Of a stretch of DNA of 36,784 bases, positions 23,777 through 32,419 are shown in pieces. Source of the DNA: Lachnospiraceae bacterium (GTDB taxonomy: Bacteria > Bacillota > Clostridia > Lachnospirales > Lachnospiraceae); NCBI GenBank assembly GCA_900772685.1, contig CAAGRP010000307.1:1-36784 (forward strand). The letters are read 5' to 3'. The notes beneath the pieces were generated by a model, which was not told the DNA's origin, did not search any database, and saw nothing but the letters and a program-made list of their open reading frames with translations. Position numbers and translations under genes: made by a program. Within the stretch, counting starts at the first letter, position 1; the number at the start of each line of letters is the position of its first letter.

Positions 23777-25438
23777 ATGCCTAATAATACAAGCAGCGAA
23801 GTTTTTGTAATAGGTCACAAAAATCCCGATACAGATTCTATCTGTTCGGCAATTGCCTTAGCAGAACTCAAGAACAAAATAGACAAGACTAAACATTATA
23901 CGGCAAGGCGTGCCGGTCAGGTCAACGGTGAAACCGCATATGTGCTCAAAAAGTTCGGTTTTAGAAAACCTACTTATATAGACAGTGTCGGAACCCAGGT
24001 AAAGGATATGGCAATAAGAACCAGTCCGTATGTCGACTGCCGATGCACACTGCAAAAAGCATGGGATATAATGAATGAATATTCCCTTGTTACTCTTCCT
24101 GTAAGAAAAGAAGACGGCTCCCTTGACGGAGTCATAACAATGGGTGATATTGCCCGTACCTACATGGAAAGTGCACTGGACAGCAGAATGCTTTCAAAGG
24201 CCGCACCGACATACGGTGCGATAGCCGAAACAATAAACGGCACACTTGAAGTCGGAAATCCCGATGAATATTACAACACCGGAAAGGTTCTTATCGGTGC
24301 GGGTGATTCCGAAGCACTTGAAAATCATATAGAAAAAGGCGATCTTGTGATAATGGCGGGATATTCAAAGCTCTGCGTCGAGGCTATCGAATGCGGTGCC
24401 GGCTGCCTTATCCTTACACTTGACTTTACTCTTTCGGAGAAAATACAGAAAGCCGCCGAAAAAACCGGCTGCGTTATCATAACATCTTCTCAGGATACGT
24501 ATTCGGTTGCCAGAAAACTGCTTCAAAGCATCCCTCTTAGCTTCATGATGAAGACATCGAATATAATAACCTTCAGCAGCGAAGACTATACCGACAACAT
24601 CAGGGACATAATGGTCCAGCACAAGCACCGTGCCTTTCCTGTCATTGACCCTAAAGGAAAATGCATAGGCACTATTTCCCGTCGTAATTTCCTCGGTATC
24701 AGCAAAAAGCGGGTTATCCTTGTGGATCACAACGATCTCGATCAGGCCGTTGACAATATCGACAGTGCTAACATCCTTGAGATCATCGACCATCACAGGC
24801 TCGGAGATGTCCAGACCATAAATCCCATATTGTTCAGAAATGAGCCTGTAGGCTGCACCGCAACTATATTATATAAGATATTTCAGGAAGAAAGGATCGA
24901 CTTAACCCCGAATATCGCAGGGCTCTTATGCTCAGCCATAATCTCAGATACACTTATGTTCCGTTCCCCTACCTGTACTTTAATGGACAAAATGGCTGCC
25001 GGTGCACTTGCCCTCATAGCAGGTATCGATATAGAGAAGCATGCAACCGAAATGTTCAGAGCCGGAAGCGATCTTAAGAACAAATCTCCCGAAGAGATAT
25101 TCTATCAGGATTTCAAAAAGTTCAGCATAGGCGATAATTCCTTCGGTATCGGACAGATCTCTTCTCTCGTTCCCGAGGAGCTTGATCACATTAAAGATAA
25201 GATGCTTGCATTTATGCGAAACGAATGCGGTCAAAACGGTATATCTCAGGTGTATTTTATGCTCACAAATATCCTGTCGGAGCAGACCGAACTGCTGTAC
25301 TGCGGAGAAGGAAGCAAACACCTTGTAGAAGACGCCTTTAAAGTGAATGCCGACGATGAAAGTTGTATCCTTCCGGGTGTCGTTTCGAGAAAGAAACAGC
25401 TCGTTCCAAAGCTTCTTTTGGTGCTTAACGAGCCGTAA
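23777..25438 (+). CDS. CBS/DRTGG-regulated manganese-dependent inorganic pyrophosphatase (family II)
   Basis: 553 residues, against about 310 for plain family II enzymes. The extra length is a regulatory insert. The N-terminal DHH domain has GHKNPDTDSICSAIA. From about residue 75 comes a first CBS segment (TLQKAWDIMNEYSLVTLPV), a DRTGG domain (about 130-245), and a second CBS segment (DIMVQHKHRAFPVIDPKGKCIGTIS). The DHH core then resumes (VDHNDLDQA, EIIDHHRLGDV), and the DHHA2 domain closes the active site. The family hydrolyses pyrophosphate and is controlled by adenine nucleotides, including diadenosine polyphosphates in DRTGG forms. GGAG precedes the ATG. Confidence 0.94.
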   Translation: MPNNTSSEVFVIGHKNPDTDSICSAIALAELKNKIDKTKHYTARRAGQVNGETAYVLKKFGFRKPTYIDSVGTQVKDMAIRTSPYVDCRCTLQKAWDIMNEYSLVTLPVRKEDGSLDGVITMGDIARTYMESALDSRMLSKAAPTYGAIAETINGTLEVGNPDEYYNTGKVLIGAGDSEALENHIEKGDLVIMAGYSKLCVEAIECGAGCLILTLDFTLSEKIQKAAEKTGCVIITSSQDTYSVARKLLQSIPLSFMMKTSNIITFSSEDYTDNIRDIMVQHKHRAFPVIDPKGKCIGTISRRNFLGISKKRVILVDHNDLDQAVDNIDSANILEIIDHHRLGDVQTINPILFRNEPVGCTATILYKIFQEERIDLTPNIAGLLCSAIISDTLMFRSPTCTLMDKMAAGALALIAGIDIEKHATEMFRAGSDLKNKSPEEIFYQDFKKFSIGDNSFGIGQISSLVPEELDHIKDKMLAFMRNECGQNGISQVYFMLTNILSEQTELLYCGEGSKHLVEDAFKVNADDESCILPGVVSRKKQLVPKLLLVLNEP

Positions 25439-25526
25439 TTTGAAGGAAACCCTTCACAAAAATTCATATTCGGCTGTTTTTGTATTTTTTATGCATAAGT
25501 AACTACAGAAGTATTTCATTTTTTTA

Positions 25527-25617
25527 TTTGTCTGTATATTAATTATATTATAATCTGTATATCGTAAAGGTTTAATGCTGATAATTTAAACATTTTTAGC
25601 AAAAGGTTTAATATAAT
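25527..25617 (+). promoter_or_regulatory. Candidate promoter region of ldh
   Basis: The 200-bp gap before ldh is AT-rich. TATAAT occurs at 25549-25554 with a weak TTTGTC at 25527-25532, and a second TATAAT at 25612-25617 lies close to the ATG. AAAGGTTTAAT is repeated at about 25566 and 25602 and may bind a regulator. No Rex-type palindrome is evident. Confidence 0.35.
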
Positions 25618-25640
25618 TATCGGGAAGGATAGGTAAAAAA

Positions 25641-26582
25641 ATGAAAACACGCAAGAATAAGGTTGTTATCGTCGGAGCAGGAAATGTCGGTGAGTCAATC
25701 GCATTTGCAATGATGACAAGAAAGATCGCAAATGACATCGTTCTTATCGATCTTAACGAAGCAAGGGCAGAAGGAGACGCTCTCGATCTCGGACAGGGCG
25801 CAAGCTTCTATGAGCAGATTTCTATCCGTCAGGGCGGATACGAGGAGTGTGCAGATGCAAACCTCATCGTTATCACGGCAGGAATAGCAAGAAAACCGGG
25901 ACAGACCCGTCTTGAGCTTGCAAAGGTTAACGTTTCTATCGTTAGAAGCATCACACAGGAGATCATGAAGCACGCTGATAATCCAATGATCCTTGTAGTT
26001 TCCAACCCGGCTGATATAATCACAGCTGTTGTTCAGAACGAATCAGGACTTCCTGTAAACAGAGTTATCGGCAGCGGTACTTCTCTTGACACAGCTCGTT
26101 TCCGTTATTTCATCGCTAACGCTTTAGATGTCAACATCACTGACGTTAACGCATATATCCTCGGTGAGCACGGTGATTCACAGGTTCCTATGTGGAGCAC
26201 AGTAAACGTTGCAGGTATCCCGCTTGAAGATTTCCTTAAACAGACAGGAAAGACTATCGACAAAGAAGATATCGCAAAGAGAACACGCGAAGGCGGAGCA
26301 GATATCATCAAGCGTAAAGGTGCTACATTCCTTGGAATCGCTATGGCTTCAGCTACTATCGTTGAGAACATCCTCAATGATGAAAATGCAGTTCTTCCGG
26401 TTGCACACGTTCTCGGAAAAGAGTTCGGAAACTGGGCAGGAACAGCAATCTCTCTTCCATGTATCGTTAACGGAGACGGAATCAAGACAAGCCTTGAGAT
26501 CCGCATGACCGACGAAGAGAAAGAGGCTATGGAGAAATCGGTTAAGACTCTTCATGACTTCCAGAAACAGGTTATCGAATAA
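25641..26582 (+). CDS. ldh: L-lactate dehydrogenase
   Basis: 313 residues. The NAD-binding loop is GAGNVGES (12-19), and LIDLNEARAEGDALDL follows. The mobile substrate loop ITAGIARKPGQTRLEL has the Gln that distinguishes lactate from malate dehydrogenase. Catalytic His is in LGEHGDSQVP, with Arg in GSGTSLDTARFR. It reduces pyruvate to L-lactate and regenerates NAD+ in fermentation. GGAAGG lies before the ATG. It is a single-gene unit with its own terminator. Confidence 0.96.
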   Translation: MKTRKNKVVIVGAGNVGESIAFAMMTRKIANDIVLIDLNEARAEGDALDLGQGASFYEQISIRQGGYEECADANLIVITAGIARKPGQTRLELAKVNVSIVRSITQEIMKHADNPMILVVSNPADIITAVVQNESGLPVNRVIGSGTSLDTARFRYFIANALDVNITDVNAYILGEHGDSQVPMWSTVNVAGIPLEDFLKQTGKTIDKEDIAKRTREGGADIIKRKGATFLGIAMASATIVENILNDENAVLPVAHVLGKEFGNWAGTAISLPCIVNGDGIKTSLEIRMTDEEKEAMEKSVKTLHDFQKQVIE

Positions 26583-26605
26583 TCCGGTTTAAATACGTTT
26601 TTTAC

Positions 26606-26640
26606 AAGACTGCTGTGCTTGATCGTACAGCAGTCTTTTT
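26606..26640 (+). terminator. Terminator of ldh
   Basis: AAGACTGCTGT (26606-26616) pairs perfectly with ACAGCAGTCTT (26627-26637), followed by a T run. Confidence 0.93.
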
Positions 26641-26794
26641 CATGTCTGTTTACTGACGCATTTCTCACCGTCCCTATGTCCGTTTATCATTCTTATTTTT
26701 TCTCACATATATTGCTTACTATGTTATGCTTTATTGCGTCTTATTGAATCTTTCTGCATTTTTACCAAATACATCTTTTCATTTTCTAATATAG

Positions 26795-26803
26795 TGTTAT
26801 AAT
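26795..26803 (+). promoter_or_regulatory. Extended -10 promoter before MATE gene
   Basis: TGT-TATAAT at 26795-26803 with no clear -35. The rest of the 26641-26888 gap shows no gene. The leader of about 80 bases contains no riboswitch I can recognise. Confidence 0.5.
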
Positions 26804-26888
26804 ACAGTTTCGCAACGAATAATCGGGAGCTCAACTTACGCTCTTATATATAACCTTCTAAGTGTAAAAGGATTTCAGGAATAGTTCC

Positions 26889-28262
26889 ATGTTAAAAACA
26901 AAAGCCAAAAATTCATCCCATCAGATCGATATGCTGAACGGCTCGCTCGCTAAGAGTATGCTTGTTTTTGCTCTTCCGCTTGCAGCCAGCACCATACTCG
27001 CTCAGCTTTTTAATGCTGCCGATGTTGCTGTAGCCGGCAACTTTGCGGGAAGTGCCGCACTTGCGGCCGTAGGTGCCAATGCCCCTATCGTAAGTCTTTT
27101 TGTAAGCATCCTGTCAGGTCTTGCACTCGGCTCTAATGTCATAATCGCAAGGCTGGTAGGCGAAGGCAATAAAGATCGTATATCCACGGTAATACATACA
27201 GCCATAAGCCTCTCTATCGTATGCGGTATCATCATGCTTATCGCAGGAACGATATTGGCAGAGCCGCTTTTGCTCGCGATCGACACGCCAAAAGATGTGC
27301 TCGATCAGGCAATGCTCTATCTTCATATTTACTGCTTCTGTCTGCCGTTCATAATGTTTTATAACTTCGGTGCGGCCATATTAAGAAGTATAGGCGATAC
27401 CAGACGCCCGCTCTTCATCCTTTTTACCGCAGGCGTCATCAACGTAGGCCTTAACCTTATATTTGTCATCGTTTTCAAAATGGGTGTGTCAGGTGTAGCC
27501 TATGCCACCCTGATCTCAAATATAATAAGTTCACTGATGATCCTCTCTATTCTTTTAAAGGAGGATGAGCCTTTCAGACTTCATTTAAACAGGCTTCGTT
27601 TTAATAAAAAAGCTCTTTTGGCTATCCTTAAAATAGGAGCACCTGCAGCTCTTCAATCAGCTTTATTTTCTGCTTCTAATATAATAGTTCAGGGCGGAAT
27701 AAACACGTTCGGTTCAGCTGCCGTTGCCGGCTCCTCGGCAGGACTTACTTTCGAGTATTTTACCTACTATATGGTAAATTCCTTCGCCCAGGCGGTAGTA
27801 ACCTTTACAAGCCAGAATTACGGCGCCGGGAACAAAAAGAGATGCAACAGGGTATATGTTCTCGGAATGCTCGAGGGAATGGGAATAACCGCAGCTATGA
27901 GTGCTGCTTTTATCCTTACAAGAAATTATATCGTACTGTTTTATACCTCCGATCCGGAGGTTATCAAATATGCGGTCACAAGACTGCTGCTGATAACAGC
28001 GTTTGAGGCTCTTACCGGTCTTTACGAGATTGCCGGCGGTGCAATAAGAGGTCTCGGAAATTCTCTGCTGCCTGCGCTTATAACCATAATCGGAACCGTA
28101 GGTTTCAGAGTATTCTGGATGAAAGTCATATTTAACCTGTATCCTTCCTTTGACATCATCCTTATACTGTATGTCGTTTCATGGTGCCTGACCGGCGCTA
28201 TTATGATACCGGCCTATTTCATTTTCAGAAAAAAAGCATACAGTTCGATAAAGCTTGCCTGA
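26889..28262 (+). CDS. MATE family efflux transporter
   Basis: 457 residues, two MatE repeats and about twelve membrane helices. The first repeat starts SLAKSMLVFALPLAASTILAQ and has the substrate-facing helix NAADVAVAGNFAGSAALAAVG. The second starts near ILKIGAPAALQSALFSASN. Members export cationic drugs or metabolites using a Na+ or H+ gradient; substrate unknown here. The ribosome binding site is weak (GGATTTCAGGAATAG). It is a single-gene unit. Confidence 0.94.
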   Translation: MLKTKAKNSSHQIDMLNGSLAKSMLVFALPLAASTILAQLFNAADVAVAGNFAGSAALAAVGANAPIVSLFVSILSGLALGSNVIIARLVGEGNKDRISTVIHTAISLSIVCGIIMLIAGTILAEPLLLAIDTPKDVLDQAMLYLHIYCFCLPFIMFYNFGAAILRSIGDTRRPLFILFTAGVINVGLNLIFVIVFKMGVSGVAYATLISNIISSLMILSILLKEDEPFRLHLNRLRFNKKALLAILKIGAPAALQSALFSASNIIVQGGINTFGSAAVAGSSAGLTFEYFTYYMVNSFAQAVVTFTSQNYGAGNKKRCNRVYVLGMLEGMGITAAMSAAFILTRNYIVLFYTSDPEVIKYAVTRLLLITAFEALTGLYEIAGGAIRGLGNSLLPALITIIGTVGFRVFWMKVIFNLYPSFDIILILYVVSWCLTGAIMIPAYFIFRKKAYSSIKLA

Positions 28263-28352
28263 CATTACCTGCCGAGTGTTAATTACTGCTTTATTACCAC
28301 CTTATTACCGCAAAATCACTTGCCCTTTTGTATTTATATATAGTATCATTAT

Positions 28353-28403
28353 TATAATCCGAGAATGCCATCGGCATTCTTACTCACCACCTGCAACGGC
28401 AGG
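28353..28403 (+). promoter_or_regulatory. TATAAT followed by two hairpins before zinc-ribbon gene
   Basis: TATAAT at 28353-28358 with no good -35. Directly after it lie the hairpins AGAATGCC-ATC-GGCATTCT (28362-28380) and CCTGC-AACG-GCAGG (28390-28403). The first covers the likely start site. It could be an operator, a 5'-leader hairpin or a terminator remnant from the MATE gene (no T run). Confidence 0.4.
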
Positions 28404-28444
28404 AGTTATCCTACATATGATATAACACACGAAAGGAGCTACTT

Positions 28445-29155
28445 ATGTTTTGTGGAAAATGCGGAAAGCAGCTTGCAGATGATACATCTTTCTGTCCTTT
28501 CTGTGGTGCCCCTACAGATATTGCACCAAAGGCCGAAGAGCCCGAAAGACCGTCCGCTCCGGAGCCTGCACAGGTTAATTTCCAAAAGAAACCTATACAG
28601 CCAAAAGATTCGTTCCATGCTGATGCCGACGAGCCGGTTCCGGCTTCAAATAAAAAGAAGGCCATTCTGCTTGGTTCGATCGCAGGTGCCGCAGCGGTTG
28701 TTATTGTGATCCTGTTGTTCGTCTTTTTAGGACCCGGTGGTTTCGGAAATAAATCCACACCGGATGCTGCGATCAAAAAATTTGAAAAAGCACTCAACAA
28801 CATGAACACAAAAGAAATAGTTGAATGCTTTGATTCGAGCACCAAAGAGACTTTTTATGAGTATGTAGACGAAACCGATCTGGATTATGATCTGTCATCG
28901 ATTACAGACACCTTAGGAGTAAAGGTTTCCTTTACGGTCACTCCTTCAGATTATGAGTATTATGATAATGACGGTATACAGTATTGTGATGTCGACCTTA
29001 ACATTGCAATATCCGCATCATTCCTTGGCCAGTCTTATACGGATGACGAATCCATTGATATGACATATGTCATGGAAGGAAATGAATGGAAGATCTATGG
29101 CAATCTCGATGATATCGTCGATCTGTTTGACGAACTCGGCTCATTCATGAATTAA
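28445..29155 (+). CDS. Zinc-ribbon single-pass membrane protein with extracytoplasmic domain
   Basis: 236 residues. The N-terminal zinc ribbon has C3, C6, C17 and C20 (CGKC...CPFC). A Pro/Glu-rich linker to about residue 70 leads to one membrane helix near 78-97. Next comes an outside domain of about 130 residues, acidic and Tyr-rich (TPDAAIKKFEKALNNMNTKE, then SYTDDESIDMTYVMEGNEWK), that reads like the NTF2-like DUF4878/lipoprotein type. Function unknown; it could be a sensor or cell-envelope protein. GGAG precedes the ATG. Confidence 0.8.
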   Translation: MFCGKCGKQLADDTSFCPFCGAPTDIAPKAEEPERPSAPEPAQVNFQKKPIQPKDSFHADADEPVPASNKKKAILLGSIAGAAAVVIVILLFVFLGPGGFGNKSTPDAAIKKFEKALNNMNTKEIVECFDSSTKETFYEYVDETDLDYDLSSITDTLGVKVSFTVTPSDYEYYDNDGIQYCDVDLNIAISASFLGQSYTDDESIDMTYVMEGNEWKIYGNLDDIVDLFDELGSFMN

Positions 29156-29202
29156 AGATATCAGGTCTTGTCATTAATTCAAAAGCATATAGTATTTTAT
29201 AC

Positions 29203-29230
29203 AAAACGGCAGCCGCACGGCTGCCGTTTT
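29203..29230. terminator. Bidirectional terminator
   Basis: AAAACGGCAGCC (29203-29214) pairs with GGCTGCCGTTTT (29219-29230), with A and T runs on either side. It serves the zinc-ribbon gene (plus) and the 4-hydroxybutyrate dehydrogenase operon (minus). Confidence 0.93.
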
Positions 29231-29276
29231 CATACTATAAAAAAGAGCTGTAAATAAAATATCAAAAATTTAAAGA

Positions 29277-30401
29277 TCAGAATACGAATTTATATATCTC
29301 GACCATCTCATCCTCTGATAGCTGAACATAGCTGTTTGAAAGGAGTCTCTGCTGTCCCTTTATCACGCCCTGTGCGAACTCTCTTAGCTCGTCCTCTTTG
29401 ATGCCGAACTCATGGAGCGGCTTTCTTGGCTGCACCTTGTCAAAAAGTTCAAATGCTTTATCAAGTGCCTCATTTTCGGAAACCTTTAATATCTCTGCAA
29501 GGAGTGCTTCGAATCTGTTAAGCTTTCCGACCGGCTGTTTCTCTTTATATTTTCTGAAAGTCGCAGCAAATACAAGCTGATTTGATTCTCCGTGAGGTAT
29601 ATGATATTTTCCTCCGAGCGGATAGCTGAGCGCATGAACCGCCGCACATCCGGCAGAACAGAATGCAAGACCTGCAAAGGTAGCCGCAGTCATAAACTCC
29701 CCGGCCTTATCGGTCCATTTTTCAAGTCCGTTTTCTACTATATAAGTATAGCCTTCCATTATCATTCTGATAGCCTGCACCGAGAACAGCTCGGAAACCG
29801 GTGTTGCCTTCGGTGACAGATAGGATTCTGCCGCATGTATAAGCGCATCGATCGACGATGTCGCAAAGAACTTATACGGAAGTCCGTATAAAAGCTCCGG
29901 TATTATGAAAGATTTCTTCGGGAAGAGAAGGTCGTTATTAAGACCTCTTTTTGTGTGCAGTGAAACAAGCTCGACCGCACAGGCATTTGTTACCTCGCTG
30001 CCTGTTCCGCACGTGGTCGGTACAGCATAGACATCAAATATCCTCACCGGTTTTTCAGCATCGGGACTTAAGTCAAAGAGCGATTCCGTTGTACCCTTTG
30101 ATGTGGTAAGAGAAAGCATCTTTGCCGTGTCCATGACTGCACCGCCGCCTATTGCGATCATTCTCCTGATGCCTTCAGGAAGATCCTTTCTGATCGCATC
30201 GACCATATCCGTTGACGGCTCTCCTAAAGCATACTTTTCAAGAAATGCGGTTCCGCAGGGCAGTCCGAGCGGTGCTATATACTTGTCATATAAAAACTCA
30301 TTAGTAAGAACGAAGTCGCCTTCTCCAATCTTTTCTGTTTCGATAAAATCAGCAAACGAATCGGCAAAGGCTATATTTGTATATGTTTTAAATTCTTTCA
30401 T
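29277..30401 (-). CDS. 4-hydroxybutyrate dehydrogenase (iron-containing alcohol dehydrogenase family)
   Basis: 374 residues. Family III (Fe-ADH) signatures are GGGAVMDTAK, the dinucleotide site VPTTCGTGSEVTNACAVEL, and the metal-binding histidines in DALIHAAESYLSP and AVHALSYPLGGKYHIPHGESN. The phrases GDFVLTNEFLY, YALGEPS, GLPYKFFATSSIDALIHA and LREFAQGVIKGQQRLL agree with what I recall of the Clostridium kluyveri 4-hydroxybutyrate dehydrogenase, which interconverts succinate semialdehyde and 4-hydroxybutyrate. GGGAGA precedes the chosen ATG. It starts four bases after the enoyl-CoA hydratase stop. Its partners for a full 4-aminobutyrate/succinate to butyrate route are not in this window. 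Confidence 0.85.
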   Translation of the reverse strand: MKEFKTYTNIAFADSFADFIETEKIGEGDFVLTNEFLYDKYIAPLGLPCGTAFLEKYALGEPSTDMVDAIRKDLPEGIRRMIAIGGGAVMDTAKMLSLTTSKGTTESLFDLSPDAEKPVRIFDVYAVPTTCGTGSEVTNACAVELVSLHTKRGLNNDLLFPKKSFIIPELLYGLPYKFFATSSIDALIHAAESYLSPKATPVSELFSVQAIRMIMEGYTYIVENGLEKWTDKAGEFMTAATFAGLAFCSAGCAAVHALSYPLGGKYHIPHGESNQLVFAATFRKYKEKQPVGKLNRFEALLAEILKVSENEALDKAFELFDKVQPRKPLHEFGIKEDELREFAQGVIKGQQRLLSNSYVQLSEDEMVEIYKFVF

Positions 30402-30405
30402 TTGA

Positions 30406-31215
30406 TCATTCTCCCTTATACTCCGGCTCTCTCTTTTCAAGGAATGCAGATACTCCCTCTTTAAAGTCTGCATGTCTTGCCATATATCTCGTATATGTCA
30501 CTTCCAGCTCGTTTTTCCTGTGCATCTGGAAATCTTCCTGCTCATTCATACAAGCCTTAAGATATCTAAGGACAAGAGGTCCTCTCTTACATATCTCACG
30601 GGCCTTATCCATTGCCGCAGGCATGAGCTCCTCAAGTGTATCCACGACCATCGTTACGCCGCCGTATTTATCATGCAGATCCTCTGCGGTGATAAATGTA
30701 CCGCAATAGCACATATCTCTTTGTATCTGCGGCGGTATTATCCTCGAAAGATGTCCGCTTCCCCCTACAACGCTGAGCTTAGCCTCAGGTGCTCCGAAAA
30801 GCGTTCCCTTCACCGCAATAGAAATATCGGCTCCCGCCGGATAGCAAAGACCGCCTCCGAGGCAATGTCCGTGGACTGCACAGATGAGCGGAACTCTCAG
30901 ATCGTAGAGAGCCTGCGCTCCGTCATAATATACCTCCTGGACATTCGTAACATCCTTATCGAGTATGCTCTGATAAAATCTGTTGATGTCAACACCTACG
31001 CAGAACGTCTTCTGATCTGAATGCATTATGCATACCCATATATCATCATCATGGTTTACATGATCGCAGATCATAAGTATCTCTTCCTGAACCTGTCCGC
31101 TTGCCGCATTTACCGGCGGGTTATGAAGAGTGATGATCCCGATATGGTCCTCTACCCTTAACAGGACCTTCTCCAATGTATGTTCTCCGATCTTTTCTAC
31201 AATTCTTGTTCCCAT
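30406..31215 (-). CDS. Enoyl-CoA hydratase/isomerase family protein
   Basis: 269 residues with the crotonase fold. Oxyanion-hole segments are FCVGVDINRF and HGHCLGGGLCYPAGADI, and the active-site region is LFGAPEAKLSVVGGSGHLSR. The N-terminus ends NPPVNAAS as in the family. The substrate is not clear; it could hydrate crotonyl-CoA or isomerise vinylacetyl-CoA, which would link it to the neighbouring 4-hydroxybutyrate gene. AAGGAG precedes the ATG. Second to last gene of a five-gene minus-strand operon. Confidence 0.88.
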   Translation of the reverse strand: MGTRIVEKIGEHTLEKVLLRVEDHIGIITLHNPPVNAASGQVQEEILMICDHVNHDDDIWVCIMHSDQKTFCVGVDINRFYQSILDKDVTNVQEVYYDGAQALYDLRVPLICAVHGHCLGGGLCYPAGADISIAVKGTLFGAPEAKLSVVGGSGHLSRIIPPQIQRDMCYCGTFITAEDLHDKYGGVTMVVDTLEELMPAAMDKAREICKRGPLVLRYLKACMNEQEDFQMHRKNELEVTYTRYMARHADFKEGVSAFLEKREPEYKGE

Positions 31216-31254
31216 TTCAGCTCCTTCTACGAATCCATTTATCTGTCTTCAAAT

Positions 31255-31737
31255 TTACAGCTGCAGCTCTTCCTTCCATTTTGCGATCAGCCTTTCTAAA
31301 TTCCACGCGGCATTTGCCGGGCTTGTCGACGGAAGCTTTACCGCTTTAATATTAATATACGGCTCAATATACTTTTCGTAAAGCTCAAAAGATTTTGTTC
31401 CGTTACAGAATATCCCTCTTATCCGGGCCGTATTCAATATAAGGCCGATATCATTCGGCTCGGCATTCTTTATACTTGCATCCGATGATCCGTGTATATC
31501 ACATCTTGCTATAACATCCCATACCGCTATATGTTTTTCAAGAAGCAGTTTCTTCTTTTCTTCTATCGTTTCCGGCACTTCACTTTCCGTTACGGCTGCT
31601 ATGACCTTCCAGAAACGATTTCTGGGATGACCGTAAAAGAAGCCCTGTTCCCTTGATCTGACTGAAGGAAAGGAGCCCAATATAAGTATATTTGAGCCGG
31701 TATCAAATACCGGCTCTATCCCATGTTCTGTCTGCAT
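31255..31737 (-). CDS. DNA-deoxyinosine / hypoxanthine-DNA glycosylase (UDG superfamily family 6)
   Basis: 160 residues. UDG-fold motif A is LGSFPSVRSREQGFFYGHPRNRFW, with Asn in the following HPRN position. The middle has GIFCNGTKSFELY, and motif B is LPSTSPANAAW. These are the features of family-6 hypoxanthine-DNA glycosylases, which remove deaminated adenine and similar bases. It starts three bases after the thioredoxin stop. A DNA repair enzyme inside a redox operon is unusual, but the arrangement may be simply historical. Confidence 0.88.
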   Translation of the reverse strand: MQTEHGIEPVFDTGSNILILGSFPSVRSREQGFFYGHPRNRFWKVIAAVTESEVPETIEEKKKLLLEKHIAVWDVIARCDIHGSSDASIKNAEPNDIGLILNTARIRGIFCNGTKSFELYEKYIEPYINIKAVKLPSTSPANAAWNLERLIAKWKEELQL

Positions 31738-31740
31738 TTA

Positions 31741-32055
31741 TTATCTGCCTATCATTTCCTCGATCTCTGCCTTTGAGCAGACACCTACAGTCCTGTCTAT
31801 CGGCTCTCCTTTTTTGAAAAGTATGAGCGTCGGTATACTGCTTACGCCGTATTTCATCGCAAGCTTCATCTGTTCGTCAACATTTACCTTTCCAACCTTT
31901 ACCCTGCCCGTATATTCATCCGCGATTTCGGCAACCGTCGGTGCGATCATACTGCACGGTCCGCACCATACCGCCCAGAAATCCACAAGGACCGGTATAT
32001 CAGACCTCCTGACTTCTTCATCAAAATTCTCTTCGGTAAGAATTATTTCTGACAT
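31741..32055 (-). CDS. trxA: Thioredoxin
   Basis: 104 residues with the active site WCGPC in VDFWAVWCGPCSMIAP, the cis-Pro loop SSIPTL and the closing GVCSKAEIEEMI. A classical thioredoxin. ATG 32055 is preceded by GAGGG; an upstream in-frame ATG is less well placed. It lies 18 bases after the FTR-like gene, the likely source of its electrons, and just before the glycosylase gene. Confidence 0.96.
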   Translation of the reverse strand: MSEIILTEENFDEEVRRSDIPVLVDFWAVWCGPCSMIAPTVAEIADEYTGRVKVGKVNVDEQMKLAMKYGVSSIPTLILFKKGEPIDRTVGVCSKAEIEEMIGR

Positions 32056-32073
32056 TGTTGTACCCTCTTTCAT

Positions 32074-32271
32074 TTATTTTTCTTTATAATATAGTCTGCA
32101 GTGACAATACCCTTCAAAATCCGGATCTTTTATCTGGTCCCTGAATTCCTTGCAAATACATTTATTTTCTTCTGTCTTTTCCAGTCTGCAGGGACAGTAT
32201 CCTCCTTTTTCCTCAAGGCCTTTTTTTATCATCCTTACAATAGTTTCATCATCGTTGTATCTGACCTTCAT
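32074..32271 (-). CDS. Small ferredoxin:thioredoxin reductase catalytic-chain-like protein
   Basis: 65 residues. Three CxC pairs are visible: C26-P-C28, C38-I-C40 and C56-H-C58. They make the CPC...CxC...CHC pattern of the catalytic (beta) chain of ferredoxin:thioredoxin reductase, which holds a [4Fe-4S] cluster next to a redox disulfide. The spacing (9 and 15 residues) differs from the plant-type enzyme, and the protein is shorter than plant catalytic chains of about 110. No variable (alpha) subunit is nearby, as in other anaerobes. It directly precedes thioredoxin, which it would reduce using ferredoxin. GGGAGG precedes the ATG. Confidence 0.85.
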   Translation of the reverse strand: MKVRYNDDETIVRMIKKGLEEKGGYCPCRLEKTEENKCICKEFRDQIKDPDFEGYCHCRLYYKEK

Positions 32272-32306
32272 AATAATACCGCCTCCCTCACTTTATTTTT
32301 AACCCA

Positions 32307-32335
32307 ATTATAGCATTGCATGTTTCTTATATCAA
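32307..32335 (-). promoter_or_regulatory. Promoter of the FTR-trx operon
   Basis: On the minus strand TTGATA (32330-32335), 17 bp, TATAAT (32307-32312). It is about 35 bases before the FTR-like gene. Confidence 0.75.
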
Positions 32336-32358
32336 ACCACAGAATCACTCAAATGTCC

Positions 32359-32386
32359 TTTGAAAATTTCAAAAGTTGATTCCACT
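32359..32386. repeat. Palindrome overlapping a dispersed motif copy
   Basis: TTTGAAA-A-TTTCAAA is at 32359-32373. It overlaps the third, diverged copy (32367-32386) of the motif also seen at 13226-13289. Both lie upstream of the FTR-trx promoter, between two genes on the minus strand. Confidence 0.4.
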
Positions 32387-32419
32387 GCCCGCCTGCCGGT
32401 CTTTCCTGCAGATCAAACA

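Noticed and set aside
26820..26888. Leader before the MATE gene considered as a riboswitch
   Set aside because: No conserved guanidine, PreQ1, yjdF or other class consensus could be matched.
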